DNA of 64,000 nt from Hydrogenophaga sp. SL48 (GTDB lineage Bacteria > Pseudomonadota > Gammaproteobacteria > Burkholderiales > Burkholderiaceae_C): assembly GCF_021729865.1 (NCBI RefSeq), contig NZ_CP063400.1, positions 3,844,001 through 3,908,000 of the forward strand, given 5' to 3'. A program made the position numbers and the translations under genes. Under the pieces are notes generated by a model, which searched no databases, had not been told where the DNA came from, and was given only the letters and a program-made list of their open reading frames with translations. The stretch's first letter is position 1. Each line of letters opens with the position of its first letter. Below, one piece after another: positions 8,738 to 16,430 of this stretch.

Positions 8738-8868
8738 TCTGGCGGTTCGGAAAACGTGATTTTGGGTCTTGAGAATTCATCCCCAGGGAAGGCACAACGG
8801 CTTTCCCGTCGAAGCCAGACACCCCGGATTCGATCCAACCCGTTCAACCGCCTCCAAGGAGTTTCACC

Positions 8869-9237
8869 ATGAACCGCAAGCACATCACCGCCATCGCCGC
8901 CGCCCTGATCGCCATCTCCACCACCCAGGTGTTCGCCGCCGACGGCCCCAAGACCCGCGAACAAGTGAAGGCCGAGCTGGCCGAAGCCGTGCGCACCGGC
9001 AACGTGCCGGCCGACAACGAAAGCGGCCTGATGCTCAACCAGGTCCGCCCGGACCTCTACCCCAGCCAGGAGCGCTCGGTCGGCAAGACCCGCGCCGAAG
9101 TCAAGGCCGAGCTGAACGAAGCCATCCGCACCGGCAACATCGTGGCCGACGTCGAGTCGGGCAAGAAGCTCAACGAGCTGTACCCCGCCCGCTACGCCGC
9201 CAAGGCCGCCGCCGATGCGCTGACGGCCTCGCGCTGA
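8869..9237 (+). CDS. DUF4148 domain exported protein
   Basis: A 122-residue protein with a Sec signal peptide (cleavage after QVFA, about residue 23). The mature part contains two copies of a TRxxVKAEL-type helix followed by 'A-(V/I)-RTGN' (residues about 28-45 and 73-90), the hallmark of DUF4148 proteins, which are abundant and mostly periplasmic in Burkholderiales. Function is unknown. An AAGGAG ribosome-binding site precedes the ATG. It is divergent from the metal-type two-component genes and ends in a strong terminator, so it is monocistronic and may belong to that regulon. Confidence 0.88.
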   Translation: MNRKHITAIAAALIAISTTQVFAADGPKTREQVKAELAEAVRTGNVPADNESGLMLNQVRPDLYPSQERSVGKTRAEVKAELNEAIRTGNIVADVESGKKLNELYPARYAAKAAADALTASR

Positions 9238-9275
9238 ACCGCCTTGCTTCAAAGGGCCGACCGCCCTTTGTGCTG

Positions 9276-9304
9276 AAAAGCCCCGCCCCACCGCGGGGCT
9301 TTTT
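9276..9304 (+). terminator. Rho-independent terminator
   Basis: Stem AAAAGCCCCGC (9276-9286), 6-nt loop, GCGGGGCTTTT (9293-9303). The A-run/T-run flanks make it usable in both directions, serving the DUF4148 gene and the converging acyl-CoA dehydrogenase. A weaker 7-bp stem sits at 9251-9269. Confidence 0.9.
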
Positions 9305-9309
9305 GACGT

Positions 9310-10557
9310 TCAGATGCCCAGTTGCCGGGCCGCCAGTTCTTTCATGATCTCTTCAGCGCCGCCGCCGATCATCATCACCTTGACCTCGCGGTACACGCGC
9401 TCGCTCACCGTGCCGCGCATGTAACCCATGCCGCCGAGGATCTGCACGGCGGCGTCGGCGCAGAACTGCATGGTTTGCGTGGCGTGGTTTTTCAGCAGAC
9501 ACACGCTCGCCACCCAAGCACTGTGTGCCCCCACGCTACCCTGCTGCGCATGGGTCGCTGCCCCCCAAGGGGGCTGTTCCGCCTTGGGGCGGCCCGGCGG
9601 CGGAACGGCCCCTTCGGCAGCGTCAGCCTGGGCGGTGAGGGTGTCCACCCAGGCCTGGGTGGAGCCGATGCGCATCTGCATGTCCATCAACCTGTGGCGG
9701 ATCACCTGGCGCTCGATCAGCGGCGCGCCAAAGGTCTGGCGCTGGCGCGCCCAGGCCAGCGCTTCGTCCCAGCAAGCCTGGGCAAAACCCAGCGCCATGG
9801 CCGACATCGCGAGCCGCTCGCCGTTGAAGTTGCCCATGATGATGCGAAAGCCCGCACCCTCCTCGCCCAGCAGGCAGCGCGCCGGCACACGCACACCGTC
9901 GAAGCGCAGTTGCGCGGTGTCGGAGCAGTGCCAGCCCATCTTCTGCAGCGGGCTGCACGAGAGGCCCGCGGCATCGCCCGGCACCAAGATCATGGAGATG
10001 CCGCTGGCGCCCTTGCTCGCCAAATCTGTTCGGACGGCGAGCGTGATCCAGTCGGCGCGCATGCCGGAGGTGATGAACACCTTTTCGCCGTGAATCACGT
10101 AGTCGCCGCCGTCGCGCCGCGCGGTGCAGCGCAGGCTGGCCACGTCGGAGCCGCCGCCGGGCTCGGTGATGGCCAGTGCCGCGATCCGCTCGCCGCGCAA
10201 GACCGGGGGAACCACCTCGGCCTGCAGCTCGGGCGAGCCGTGGGCCAGCACCGGCGGCAGGCCGATGTTGAGGGAGAACAGGCTGGCCATCACGCCGCCG
10301 CTGCCGCCGTGCCGTGCCAGCGTTTGCGAGAGCGCGTTGCGCGCGCGCCAGGGGGCGGGCGTGCCGCCCAGGTGCTCGGGGTAGCCCAGGCCGAGCAGGC
10401 CCAGCGCGGCGGCCTGCCGGTAGAGCGCGCGCGGGAACTCGCCCGCCGCGTCCCACGCGTCGACGTGCGGGCGCACCTGTTCGGTGGCGAAGCGGCGAAC
10501 GGTGTCTTTCAGGGCCTCGATGTCGGCGTCGGTGAAGCCGTGATCTGTGGCGTTCAT
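9310..10557 (-). CDS. acyl-CoA dehydrogenase with in-frame repeat insertion (last gene of the atu-like unit)
   Basis: A 415-residue flavin acyl-CoA dehydrogenase. It has an N-terminal helical domain, the FAD-binding TEPGGGSDVASLRC motif, GFRIIMGNFNGERL, and C-terminal QILGGMGYMRG. The position of the usual C-terminal catalytic Glu reads IGGGAEE, as in isovaleryl/citronellyl-CoA dehydrogenases. About 33 extra residues (from EGAVPPPG to VGAHSAW, near residues 312-346) interrupt a conserved helix and come from a hairpin repeat at 9525-9608. The frame is kept. Its start overlaps the biotin carboxylase stop by 4 nt. Whether the enzyme tolerates the insert is unknown. Confidence 0.88.
   Translation of the reverse strand: MNATDHGFTDADIEALKDTVRRFATEQVRPHVDAWDAAGEFPRALYRQAAALGLLGLGYPEHLGGTPAPWRARNALSQTLARHGGSGGVMASLFSLNIGLPPVLAHGSPELQAEVVPPVLRGERIAALAITEPGGGSDVASLRCTARRDGGDYVIHGEKVFITSGMRADWITLAVRTDLASKGASGISMILVPGDAAGLSCSPLQKMGWHCSDTAQLRFDGVRVPARCLLGEEGAGFRIIMGNFNGERLAMSAMALGFAQACWDEALAWARQRQTFGAPLIERQVIRHRLMDMQMRIGSTQAWVDTLTAQADAAEGAVPPPGRPKAEQPPWGAATHAQQGSVGAHSAWVASVCLLKNHATQTMQFCADAAVQILGGMGYMRGTVSERVYREVKVMMIGGGAEEIMKELAARQLGI
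9525..9608 (-). repeat. hairpin repeat inside the acyl-CoA dehydrogenase reading frame, family 2
   Basis: An 84-bp element containing GCCCCCCAAGGGGGC and the pair TTCCGCC/GGCGGAA. It is closely similar to 11691-11772 (82 bp); the last 57 bp differ at only three positions. It is translated as part of the dehydrogenase. Confidence 0.88.
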
Positions 10558-12617
10558 GCAGTGGCGCCCGCTTCGACCGCGAAGCCGATGAGCATTTGGC
10601 CGGGCGCGAGCTGCTGGCCCACGGACACGGCGACGCGCTCGATCACCCCGTCGCGCGGCGCGGTGAGCGTGTGCTCCAGCTTCATGGATTCGATCACCAG
10701 CAGCGGATCACCGCGCCGCACCGCCTGGCCCGGCGCGGCGTGCACGGTCACCAGCTTGCCGTTGAAGGGCGCCCGCAGCTCGCGCGCGGTGGCGGCTCCG
10801 CCGGCGCTTTCACGCGGCGCGAAGCTGCGGTCTTCGCGTTGCAGCTCGAAGCCGCCCTCGGGGCCATCCAGCTGCACCTGCCACTGGCCCGGGGCGGGCA
10901 GGCGCACCGCGCGGGCACGCCAGTGGTACCCGTCGAGGGTGATGCGGCGTTGTCCGCCGGGTGCGGCGCTGAGGGTGGCGTGGTGCACCTGCCCACGGGT
11001 CTCCAGCACGACGGCGCCCTGGCCGGTTTCGCGCACGCTGGCGGCCCACACCGTCGGAGCCGGTTGCTGCGGATCGCTGAGACACACGCCACGCGCGAAC
11101 GGCGACGGCAGGGCCATCGCGGGCAGGCGCTCGGCGAAGGCGATGGCGAGCGCGGCCACGGCGTCGGCAGCGGGCGTGGCCCGCAGGCCGGCCCGCAGCG
11201 CGTCGCCGTGCTCGGCGAGGAACGGGATCGTGGCCTCGCCCGCGCGGAACACGGGGTGGCGCAGGCAAGCCGCGAGAAAGGCGCGGTTGGTGGGCAGGCC
11301 CAGCACGGCGGTGGCGTCCAGCGCCTGGGCCAGCCGGTCCATCGCCTCGGCCCGCGTGGGCGCGTGGGCGATCAGCTTGCCCAGCATGGCGTCGTAGTGC
11401 GGGCTGACCCCGGTGCCGGTCTCCAGCGCGTGGTCAAAGCGCAGGCCGGGGCCGCGCAGGTCCGGCTCGCTGAAATGCGCCACGCGGCCGGTGTGCGGGG
11501 TGAAGTGTTGATCTTCGGCGCAGAGGCGCACCTCGATGGCGTGGCCGTTCAACCGCACCTGGTCCTGCGTGAGCGGCAGGGGTTCACCGCGCGCCACGCG
11601 GATCTGCCACTCGACCAGGTCGAGCCCGGTGAGCATTTCCGTCACCGGATGCTCGACCTGCAAGCGGGTGTTCATCTCCATGAGGAAAAAGCGCCCCCAC
11701 GCTCCACCGCTGCGCGGGTCGCTGCCCCCCGAGGGGGCTGTTTCGCCTTGGGGCGGCCCGGCGGCGAAACGGTCCTGCTCCCCCTCCAGCAAAAACTCCA
11801 CCGTGCCCGCCCCCACGTACCCGGCCCCTTGCGCCAACGCCACCGCGCAGCGGCCGAGCTCGGCGCGCAAGGCTGGCGACACCGCGGGACTGGGCGATTC
11901 TTCGACGATCTTCTGGTGGCGGCGCTGCACCGAGCAGTCGCGTTCACCGAGGTGGATGCAGTGGCCGTGCGCGTCGGCAAACACCTGCACCTCGACGTGG
12001 CGCGGGTTGAGCAGGGCGCGCTCGATCAGCAGGTCGCCGTGGCCAAAGCCGGACAGCGCCTCGGAGCGCGCGCCCTGCAGCGCGGGCAGCAGCTGCTCCG
12101 CGCTGTGCACCAGGCGCATGCCGCGCCCGCCGCCACCGGCCACGGCCTTGACCATGAGCGGGAAGCCGATGCGTTGCGCCTCGGCGGCGAAGGTCGCGTC
12201 GGATTGGTCCGCGCCGAAGTGGCCGGGCAGCACCGGCACACCATGCTGCAGGGCCACGGCCTTGGCGGCGGACTTGCTGCCCAGCGCGTGGATCGCGGCG
12301 GGCGGCGGACCGACCCAGGTGAGGCCCGCGTCGATCACGGCCTGGGCGAACCCGGCGTTTTCGCTCAGGAAACCGTAGCCCGGGTGCACCGCGTCGGCAC
12401 CGGTGGCTTGCGCGGCGGCGATCAGCTTGTCCACGCGCAGGTAGCTGTCGGCCGAGGCTGTGCCGCCGAGCGCCACCGCCGTGGTGGCCTCGCGCACGTG
12501 CAGGGCGTCGCGGTCGGCGTCGGAAAACACCGCCACGGTCGCGATGCCCATGCGGTGCGCGGTGCGGATGATGCGACGGGCGATCTCCCCCCGGTTGGCG
12601 ATCAGCAGCGTCTTCAT
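10554..12617 (-). CDS. atuF: biotin carboxylase/BCCP alpha subunit of an acyl-CoA carboxylase (geranyl-CoA type likely)
   Basis: A 687-residue alpha subunit. The biotin carboxylase N-domain is followed by ATP-grasp with GGGGRGM, then MEMNTRLQVEHPVTE, a linker, and a C-terminal biotinyl domain with VIESMKLEH, where Lys is biotinylated. Such subunits carboxylate 3-methylcrotonyl- or geranyl-CoA with a beta subunit, here at 14712-16430. The TetR-SDR-CT-ACAD-ECH-BC order argues for the geranyl-CoA (atu) enzyme over leucine catabolism. About 27 foreign residues, from a repeat at 11691-11772, lie just before FFLMEMN, in the hairpin preceding the catalytic strand. Four-nt overlaps exist on both sides. 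Confidence 0.82.
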   Translation of the reverse strand: MKTLLIANRGEIARRIIRTAHRMGIATVAVFSDADRDALHVREATTAVALGGTASADSYLRVDKLIAAAQATGADAVHPGYGFLSENAGFAQAVIDAGLTWVGPPPAAIHALGSKSAAKAVALQHGVPVLPGHFGADQSDATFAAEAQRIGFPLMVKAVAGGGGRGMRLVHSAEQLLPALQGARSEALSGFGHGDLLIERALLNPRHVEVQVFADAHGHCIHLGERDCSVQRRHQKIVEESPSPAVSPALRAELGRCAVALAQGAGYVGAGTVEFLLEGEQDRFAAGPPQGETAPSGGSDPRSGGAWGRFFLMEMNTRLQVEHPVTEMLTGLDLVEWQIRVARGEPLPLTQDQVRLNGHAIEVRLCAEDQHFTPHTGRVAHFSEPDLRGPGLRFDHALETGTGVSPHYDAMLGKLIAHAPTRAEAMDRLAQALDATAVLGLPTNRAFLAACLRHPVFRAGEATIPFLAEHGDALRAGLRATPAADAVAALAIAFAERLPAMALPSPFARGVCLSDPQQPAPTVWAASVRETGQGAVVLETRGQVHHATLSAAPGGQRRITLDGYHWRARAVRLPAPGQWQVQLDGPEGGFELQREDRSFAPRESAGGAATARELRAPFNGKLVTVHAAPGQAVRRGDPLLVIESMKLEHTLTAPRDGVIERVAVSVGQQLAPGQMLIGFAVEAGATA
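11691..11772 (-). repeat. hairpin repeat inside the biotin carboxylase reading frame, family 2
   Basis: An 82-bp copy of the element at 9525-9608, with GCCCCCCGAGGGGGC and TTTCGCC/GGCGAAA stems. The stem bases co-vary with the other copy (C/G there, T/A here), so pairing is conserved. It is translated in frame without a stop. Confidence 0.88.
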
Positions 12618-13414
12618 CGCGCCGCGTTGTTCTTGACCCAGGGCGCGATCTGCTTGCGGGCGAAGGCCTGCAGGCCGGTCGAGGCCTCATTGCCACGCAG
12701 GGCCGAGGCAAAGGCGATGGCGGCTTCGTCGCGCAGGTCGGGCAGGCCGCGCAGGCGCTGCAGGAGGCGTTTGGTGGCCGCCGTGGCGCCGGGCGCGGCC
12801 CGGCTGAACTTCAGCAGCGTGTCGTGCAAGGCATCCTCCATCTCGCCGTCGGCGACCACGTGATTCACGAGCCCGATGTCGCGCGCCTCGGCCGCCCGGT
12901 AGTGGCGCCCCGAGAGCAGGCACTCGCGCGCCGCGCGATCGCCCAGGCGCTGCCAGACGAAGGGCGCGATCTGCGCCGGCGGCAGACCCAGCGTGACCTC
13001 GGGTGTGGCGAACACCGAGCACTGCGTGGCCAGCACGACGTCGGCGCAGCAGGCCAGACCGAAGCCTCCACCCATGGCCGGGCCGTCCACCGCGGCGATC
13101 AGCAACTGGGGCAACTCGGTGAGCGCGTGCAACACGTCGCCGAACCCCCGGTTGACGGCGATCAGCGGATCGGTCTCGCCGGGCGGCAGCAGCTGGCCGA
13201 TGGCGCTGGCGAAACCACCCAGGCTGCCACCCGCGCAGAAGGCGCCCTCGGCGCCCGTGAGCACCACCGTGCGCAAGCCCTTGTCTTCTTTCGCGCGCAG
13301 GCAGGCCTCGAACAGCGCCAGCACCATGCTTTCGGACAAGGCGTTGCGCGAGGCCGGTTCGTTGAGCGTCCAGCGCTCGGTATCCCCTTGTCGGATCACC
13401 AGAAAATTGTTCAT
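12614..13414 (-). CDS. atuE: enoyl-CoA hydratase/isomerase family protein, isohexenylglutaconyl-CoA hydratase candidate
   Basis: A 266-residue crotonase-fold protein. The first oxyanion-hole segment reads GAFCAGGSLG and the second AVDGPAMGGGFGLAC; LGLPPAQIAPF follows as in the family. In the acyclic-terpene pathway AtuE hydrates isohexenylglutaconyl-CoA made by the geranyl-CoA carboxylase; this role is assigned from gene order only. A GGGAG ribosome-binding site precedes the ATG at 13414. Its stop overlaps the start of the biotin carboxylase gene (ATGA), so the two are translationally coupled. An 87-bp gap separates it from the acyl-CoA dehydrogenase upstream. Confidence 0.82.
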   Translation of the reverse strand: MNNFLVIRQGDTERWTLNEPASRNALSESMVLALFEACLRAKEDKGLRTVVLTGAEGAFCAGGSLGGFASAIGQLLPPGETDPLIAVNRGFGDVLHALTELPQLLIAAVDGPAMGGGFGLACCADVVLATQCSVFATPEVTLGLPPAQIAPFVWQRLGDRAARECLLSGRHYRAAEARDIGLVNHVVADGEMEDALHDTLLKFSRAAPGATAATKRLLQRLRGLPDLRDEAAIAFASALRGNEASTGLQAFARKQIAPWVKNNAAR

Positions 13415-13501
13415 GATCAGCTCCCTTCTTTGAAAAAAGTGTCTGGGCCCAGGCTCCGGCTTCGGCGGCCGGATGGCGGCGCCCTCCAGGGGTCAGCCGC
13501 G

Positions 13502-14677
13502 TCAGCGGCGCACGGGGGCTTTCAGCACCCCCATGGTTTTCGCGAGGATACCGAGCATGACCTCGTCGGCGCCACCACCAATCGACGCGAGGCGACCGTC
13601 TCGGAACATGCGCGAGACCTTGTTGTCCCAGGTGTAGCCCATGCCGCCCCAGAACTGCAGGCAGGTGTCGGGCACCAGGCGGTTGAGCCGTCCCGCTTTC
13701 AGCTTGGCCATAGTCGCCCACTCGGTCACGTCCTCGCCGGCCAGGTAGTGCTCGCAGGCCATGTAGGTCAGCGCGCGCAGGCTCTCCACCTCGGTCTTGA
13801 GCTCGGCCAGCTTGAACTGCACCCACTGCTGGTCGGCCAGCGCGGCGCCGAAGAGCTGACGGTCTTGCGCGTAGTCCACCGTCCACTGGATGCAGTTGGT
13901 CAGGCTCTGCAGGCAGCTCGCCGCGCACCACAGGCGCTCTTCCTGAAACTGCTGCATCTGGTAGATGAAGCCCGAGCCTTCGGCGCCGATGCGGTAGCGC
14001 TGCGGCACCCGCACCTCGTCGAAAAACAGCAGCCCGGTGTCGCTGCTGTTCATGCCGATCTTCTTGATCTTCTGGCCGACCTCGAAGCCCTTGACGGTCT
14101 TGCCGTTCTCGCGCAGCGGCACCATGACCAGGCTCTTGTTCTTGTGCGCGGGGCCGTCGCTGGTGTTGACCAGCATGCACATCCAGTCGGCCTGCAGGCT
14201 GTTGGTGATCCACATTTTTTGCCCGCTGATCACGTAGTCGTCGCCGTCCTTGCGCGCCACGGTCTTGATGGCCGACACGTCGCTGCCCGCGCCCGGTTCG
14301 CTCACGCCGATGCAGCCCACCGCGTCGCCCGCGATGGCGGGCGCCAGGAACTGCGCCTTCAGCTCTTCGCTGCCGAAACGCGCCAGCGCGGGCGTGGCCA
14401 TGTCGGTCTGCACGCCGATGGCCATGGGCACGCCGCCGCAGTGGATGTGGCCCAGGGTTTCGGCCATGGCCACACTGTAGGAATAGTCCAGCCCCATGCC
14501 GCCGTGCGCCTCGGGCTTGGTCAGGCCCAGCAGACCCAGGTTGCCCATCTGCTTGAAGACCTCGTGCGCCGGGAAGATCTCGGCCGCCTCCCACTCGTCC
14601 ACATGGGGGTTGATCTGCTCGTCGATGAAACGTTTGAGGGTCTTCTGGATTTCGCGGTGTTCGTGGGTGAACTGCAT
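13502..14677 (-). CDS. atuD: citronellyl-CoA dehydrogenase-like acyl-CoA dehydrogenase
   Basis: A 391-residue acyl-CoA dehydrogenase from the ATG at 14677, with AGGAGA 7 nt upstream. Features are VSEPGAGSDVSAIKTVARKD (FAD side), KMWITNSLQADW, QMQQFQEERL and, near the C-terminus, IGGGADEVMLG in place of the YEGT motif of straight-chain enzymes. The N-terminal GMGLDYSYSVAMAETLGHI and overall wording resemble AtuD as I recall it; this was not aligned. It would introduce the 2,3 double bond in citronellyl-CoA using FAD and an electron-transfer flavoprotein. Unlike three neighbours in the unit, it carries no repeat insert. Confidence 0.82.
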   Translation of the reverse strand: MQFTHEHREIQKTLKRFIDEQINPHVDEWEAAEIFPAHEVFKQMGNLGLLGLTKPEAHGGMGLDYSYSVAMAETLGHIHCGGVPMAIGVQTDMATPALARFGSEELKAQFLAPAIAGDAVGCIGVSEPGAGSDVSAIKTVARKDGDDYVISGQKMWITNSLQADWMCMLVNTSDGPAHKNKSLVMVPLRENGKTVKGFEVGQKIKKIGMNSSDTGLLFFDEVRVPQRYRIGAEGSGFIYQMQQFQEERLWCAASCLQSLTNCIQWTVDYAQDRQLFGAALADQQWVQFKLAELKTEVESLRALTYMACEHYLAGEDVTEWATMAKLKAGRLNRLVPDTCLQFWGGMGYTWDNKVSRMFRDGRLASIGGGADEVMLGILAKTMGVLKAPVRR

Positions 14678-14711
14678 GTTGTGTCTCCTGTCTTTTGTGG
14701 TCTGGTGTGGG

Positions 14712-16430
14712 TCACATGCGCGCGACACCGAACTGCATAGGGCGAGGCTGCCGCTGCGCCGCCTCCGCCACGGTGTCGAGGCAGAAGCTCAGCACCGCGC
14801 GCGTGTCGCGTGGGTCGATCACGCCGTCGTCGAGCACCAGACCGCTGGTGCTGAAGGCGTCGGCCTGCGATTCGAACTTCTGCACGATGGCGTCGTACTG
14901 CGTCTTCATCTGCGCCTGCACCTCGGGCGTGTCGGTGGCGATGCCTTTGCGCGCCAAACCTGCCTCGGCCACGATCTGCATGGTCCTGGCAGCCTGCTCG
15001 CCGCCCATCACCGCCGTGCGCGCGTTGGGCCAGGTGAAGAGGAACCGCGGCGCGTAGCCGCGCCCACACATGCCGTAGTTGCCCGCGCCGAACGAGGCCC
15101 CGCACTGGAGGGTGATCTGCGGCACCGTCGCGTTGGTCACGGCCTGGATCATCTTGCTGCCGTGTTTGATCATGCCGGCCTGCTCGCTGTCCTTGCCGAC
15201 CATGTAGCCGGTGGTGTTCTGCAGGTAGACGATGGGGTGGCCAAGCTGGCACATCCACTGGATGAAGTGCGTGGCCTTGTTGGCGCCGGCCACGTCGATG
15301 GGGCCGTTGTTGCTGATGAGACCGACCGCGTGGCCGCCGACGTGCGCCTGGGCGCAGACCGTGGCGGCGCCGTAGAGCGGCTTGAATTCGAGGATGTCGG
15401 AGGCGTCGGTGATGCGCAGCATGACTTCGCGCATGTCGACCGGCTCGCGGTGGTGCGGGGGCATGAGGGCGAGCAGGTCGTCGGCGGGGAAGGTGGGAGC
15501 GGGGGCACCCTCACCCCTGCCCTCTCCCGCCAGCGGGAGAGGGAGTGAACGCCCCTGCTCTGCTGAGAAGCTGTCTGGCCCCCTCGCCCGCGCGCGGGCG
15601 AGGGTCGGGGTGGGGGCCCGCGCATCCCACCCCAGTTGCCCCACCACCGCCCGAGCCAGACCCAGCGCCTCCCGGTCGTCCTCCGCCAGGTATTCCCCCA
15701 GCCCGGACACGCCGGTGTGCATCTCCGCCCCGCCCAGCTCCTCTTCGCTCGCCACCTCGCCGGTCGCTGCCATGAGCAGCGGCGGACCGGCGAGGAAGGC
15801 GCGCGAGCGGCCTCGCACCATGATCACCACGTCGGAGAGCCCCGGCATGTAGGCGCCACCCGCCGTGCCCGAGCCGTGCTGCACCGTGATCACCGGCAGG
15901 CCCGCGGCCGAGAGCCGCGCGAGGTTGCGGAACAGGCCGCCACCGAGCACGAAGCCCTCGACCTGGTACTTCATGAGGTTCGCGCCCGCGCTCTCGACCA
16001 GGTGCACGAAGGGCAGCTTGTTCTCCAATGCGATCTCCTGCACGCGCAGGATCTTCTCCAGACCGCGAGGCTGGATGGCACCGGCCTCGATGCCCGAGTC
16101 GCTCGCGACCACCATGCAGCGCACGCCGCTGATGAAGCCGATGCCGGCCAGCATGCCTCCGCCGGGCACCGACTTCTCCGGGTCCTTCGTGTCCTGCAGG
16201 AAGCCGGCGAGCGAACACAGCGGCAACCAGGGCGCACCGGGGTCCAGCAGCAGGCCGATGCGTTCGCGCGGCAGCAGCTGGCCACGCTTGTGGAACACCG
16301 GCGCGGACCGGGCCGAGGCCTGCGCTGCGCGGTCTTCGAGGGCGCGCAGCTGGGCGATGCGCGCCAGCATGGCGTCGCGGCGCTGCGCGGCCTGGGCGCT
16401 GTGGGGGTTGAAGGTGCTTTGAAAACTCAT
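14712..16430 (-). CDS. atuC: acyl-CoA carboxylase beta (carboxyltransferase) subunit, geranyl-CoA type likely, with repeat insertion
   Basis: A 572-residue carboxyltransferase with two crotonase-like halves. The N-half has ARIAQLRALEDRA and GSGTAGGAYMPG; the C-half has NNGPIDVAGANKATHFIQ, QNTTGYMVGKDSE and GASFGAGNYGMCGR. Family members are about 535 residues; the excess is a roughly 40-residue Pro/Arg/Gly-rich stretch (about 270-312) encoded by two hairpins at 15505-15617, placed in the linker between the halves. It pairs with the alpha subunit at 10554-12617. Its ATG overlaps the SDR stop by 4 nt. The methylcrotonyl-CoA enzyme is the main alternative identity. Confidence 0.82.
   Translation of the reverse strand: MSFQSTFNPHSAQAAQRRDAMLARIAQLRALEDRAAQASARSAPVFHKRGQLLPRERIGLLLDPGAPWLPLCSLAGFLQDTKDPEKSVPGGGMLAGIGFISGVRCMVVASDSGIEAGAIQPRGLEKILRVQEIALENKLPFVHLVESAGANLMKYQVEGFVLGGGLFRNLARLSAAGLPVITVQHGSGTAGGAYMPGLSDVVIMVRGRSRAFLAGPPLLMAATGEVASEEELGGAEMHTGVSGLGEYLAEDDREALGLARAVVGQLGWDARAPTPTLARARARGPDSFSAEQGRSLPLPLAGEGRGEGAPAPTFPADDLLALMPPHHREPVDMREVMLRITDASDILEFKPLYGAATVCAQAHVGGHAVGLISNNGPIDVAGANKATHFIQWMCQLGHPIVYLQNTTGYMVGKDSEQAGMIKHGSKMIQAVTNATVPQITLQCGASFGAGNYGMCGRGYAPRFLFTWPNARTAVMGGEQAARTMQIVAEAGLARKGIATDTPEVQAQMKTQYDAIVQKFESQADAFSTSGLVLDDGVIDPRDTRAVLSFCLDTVAEAAQRQPRPMQFGVARM
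15505..15617. repeat. double-hairpin repeat inside the carboxyltransferase reading frame, family 3
   Basis: Two hairpins in tandem: an 11-bp perfect stem CCCTCTCCCGC/GCGGGAGAGGG (15520-15543, loop CA) and a 24-bp perfect palindrome at 15581-15604 (CCCTCGCCCGCG and its complement). Both are flanked by CACCC/GGGTG-type arms. The sequence is unrelated to family 2 but is likewise translated in frame. Confidence 0.85.

Noticed and set aside
9322..11397. A 691-codon plus-strand frame antisense to acyl-CoA dehydrogenase and biotin carboxylase
   Set aside because: Antisense shadow in high-GC DNA; the minus strand has full, overlapping catabolic genes.
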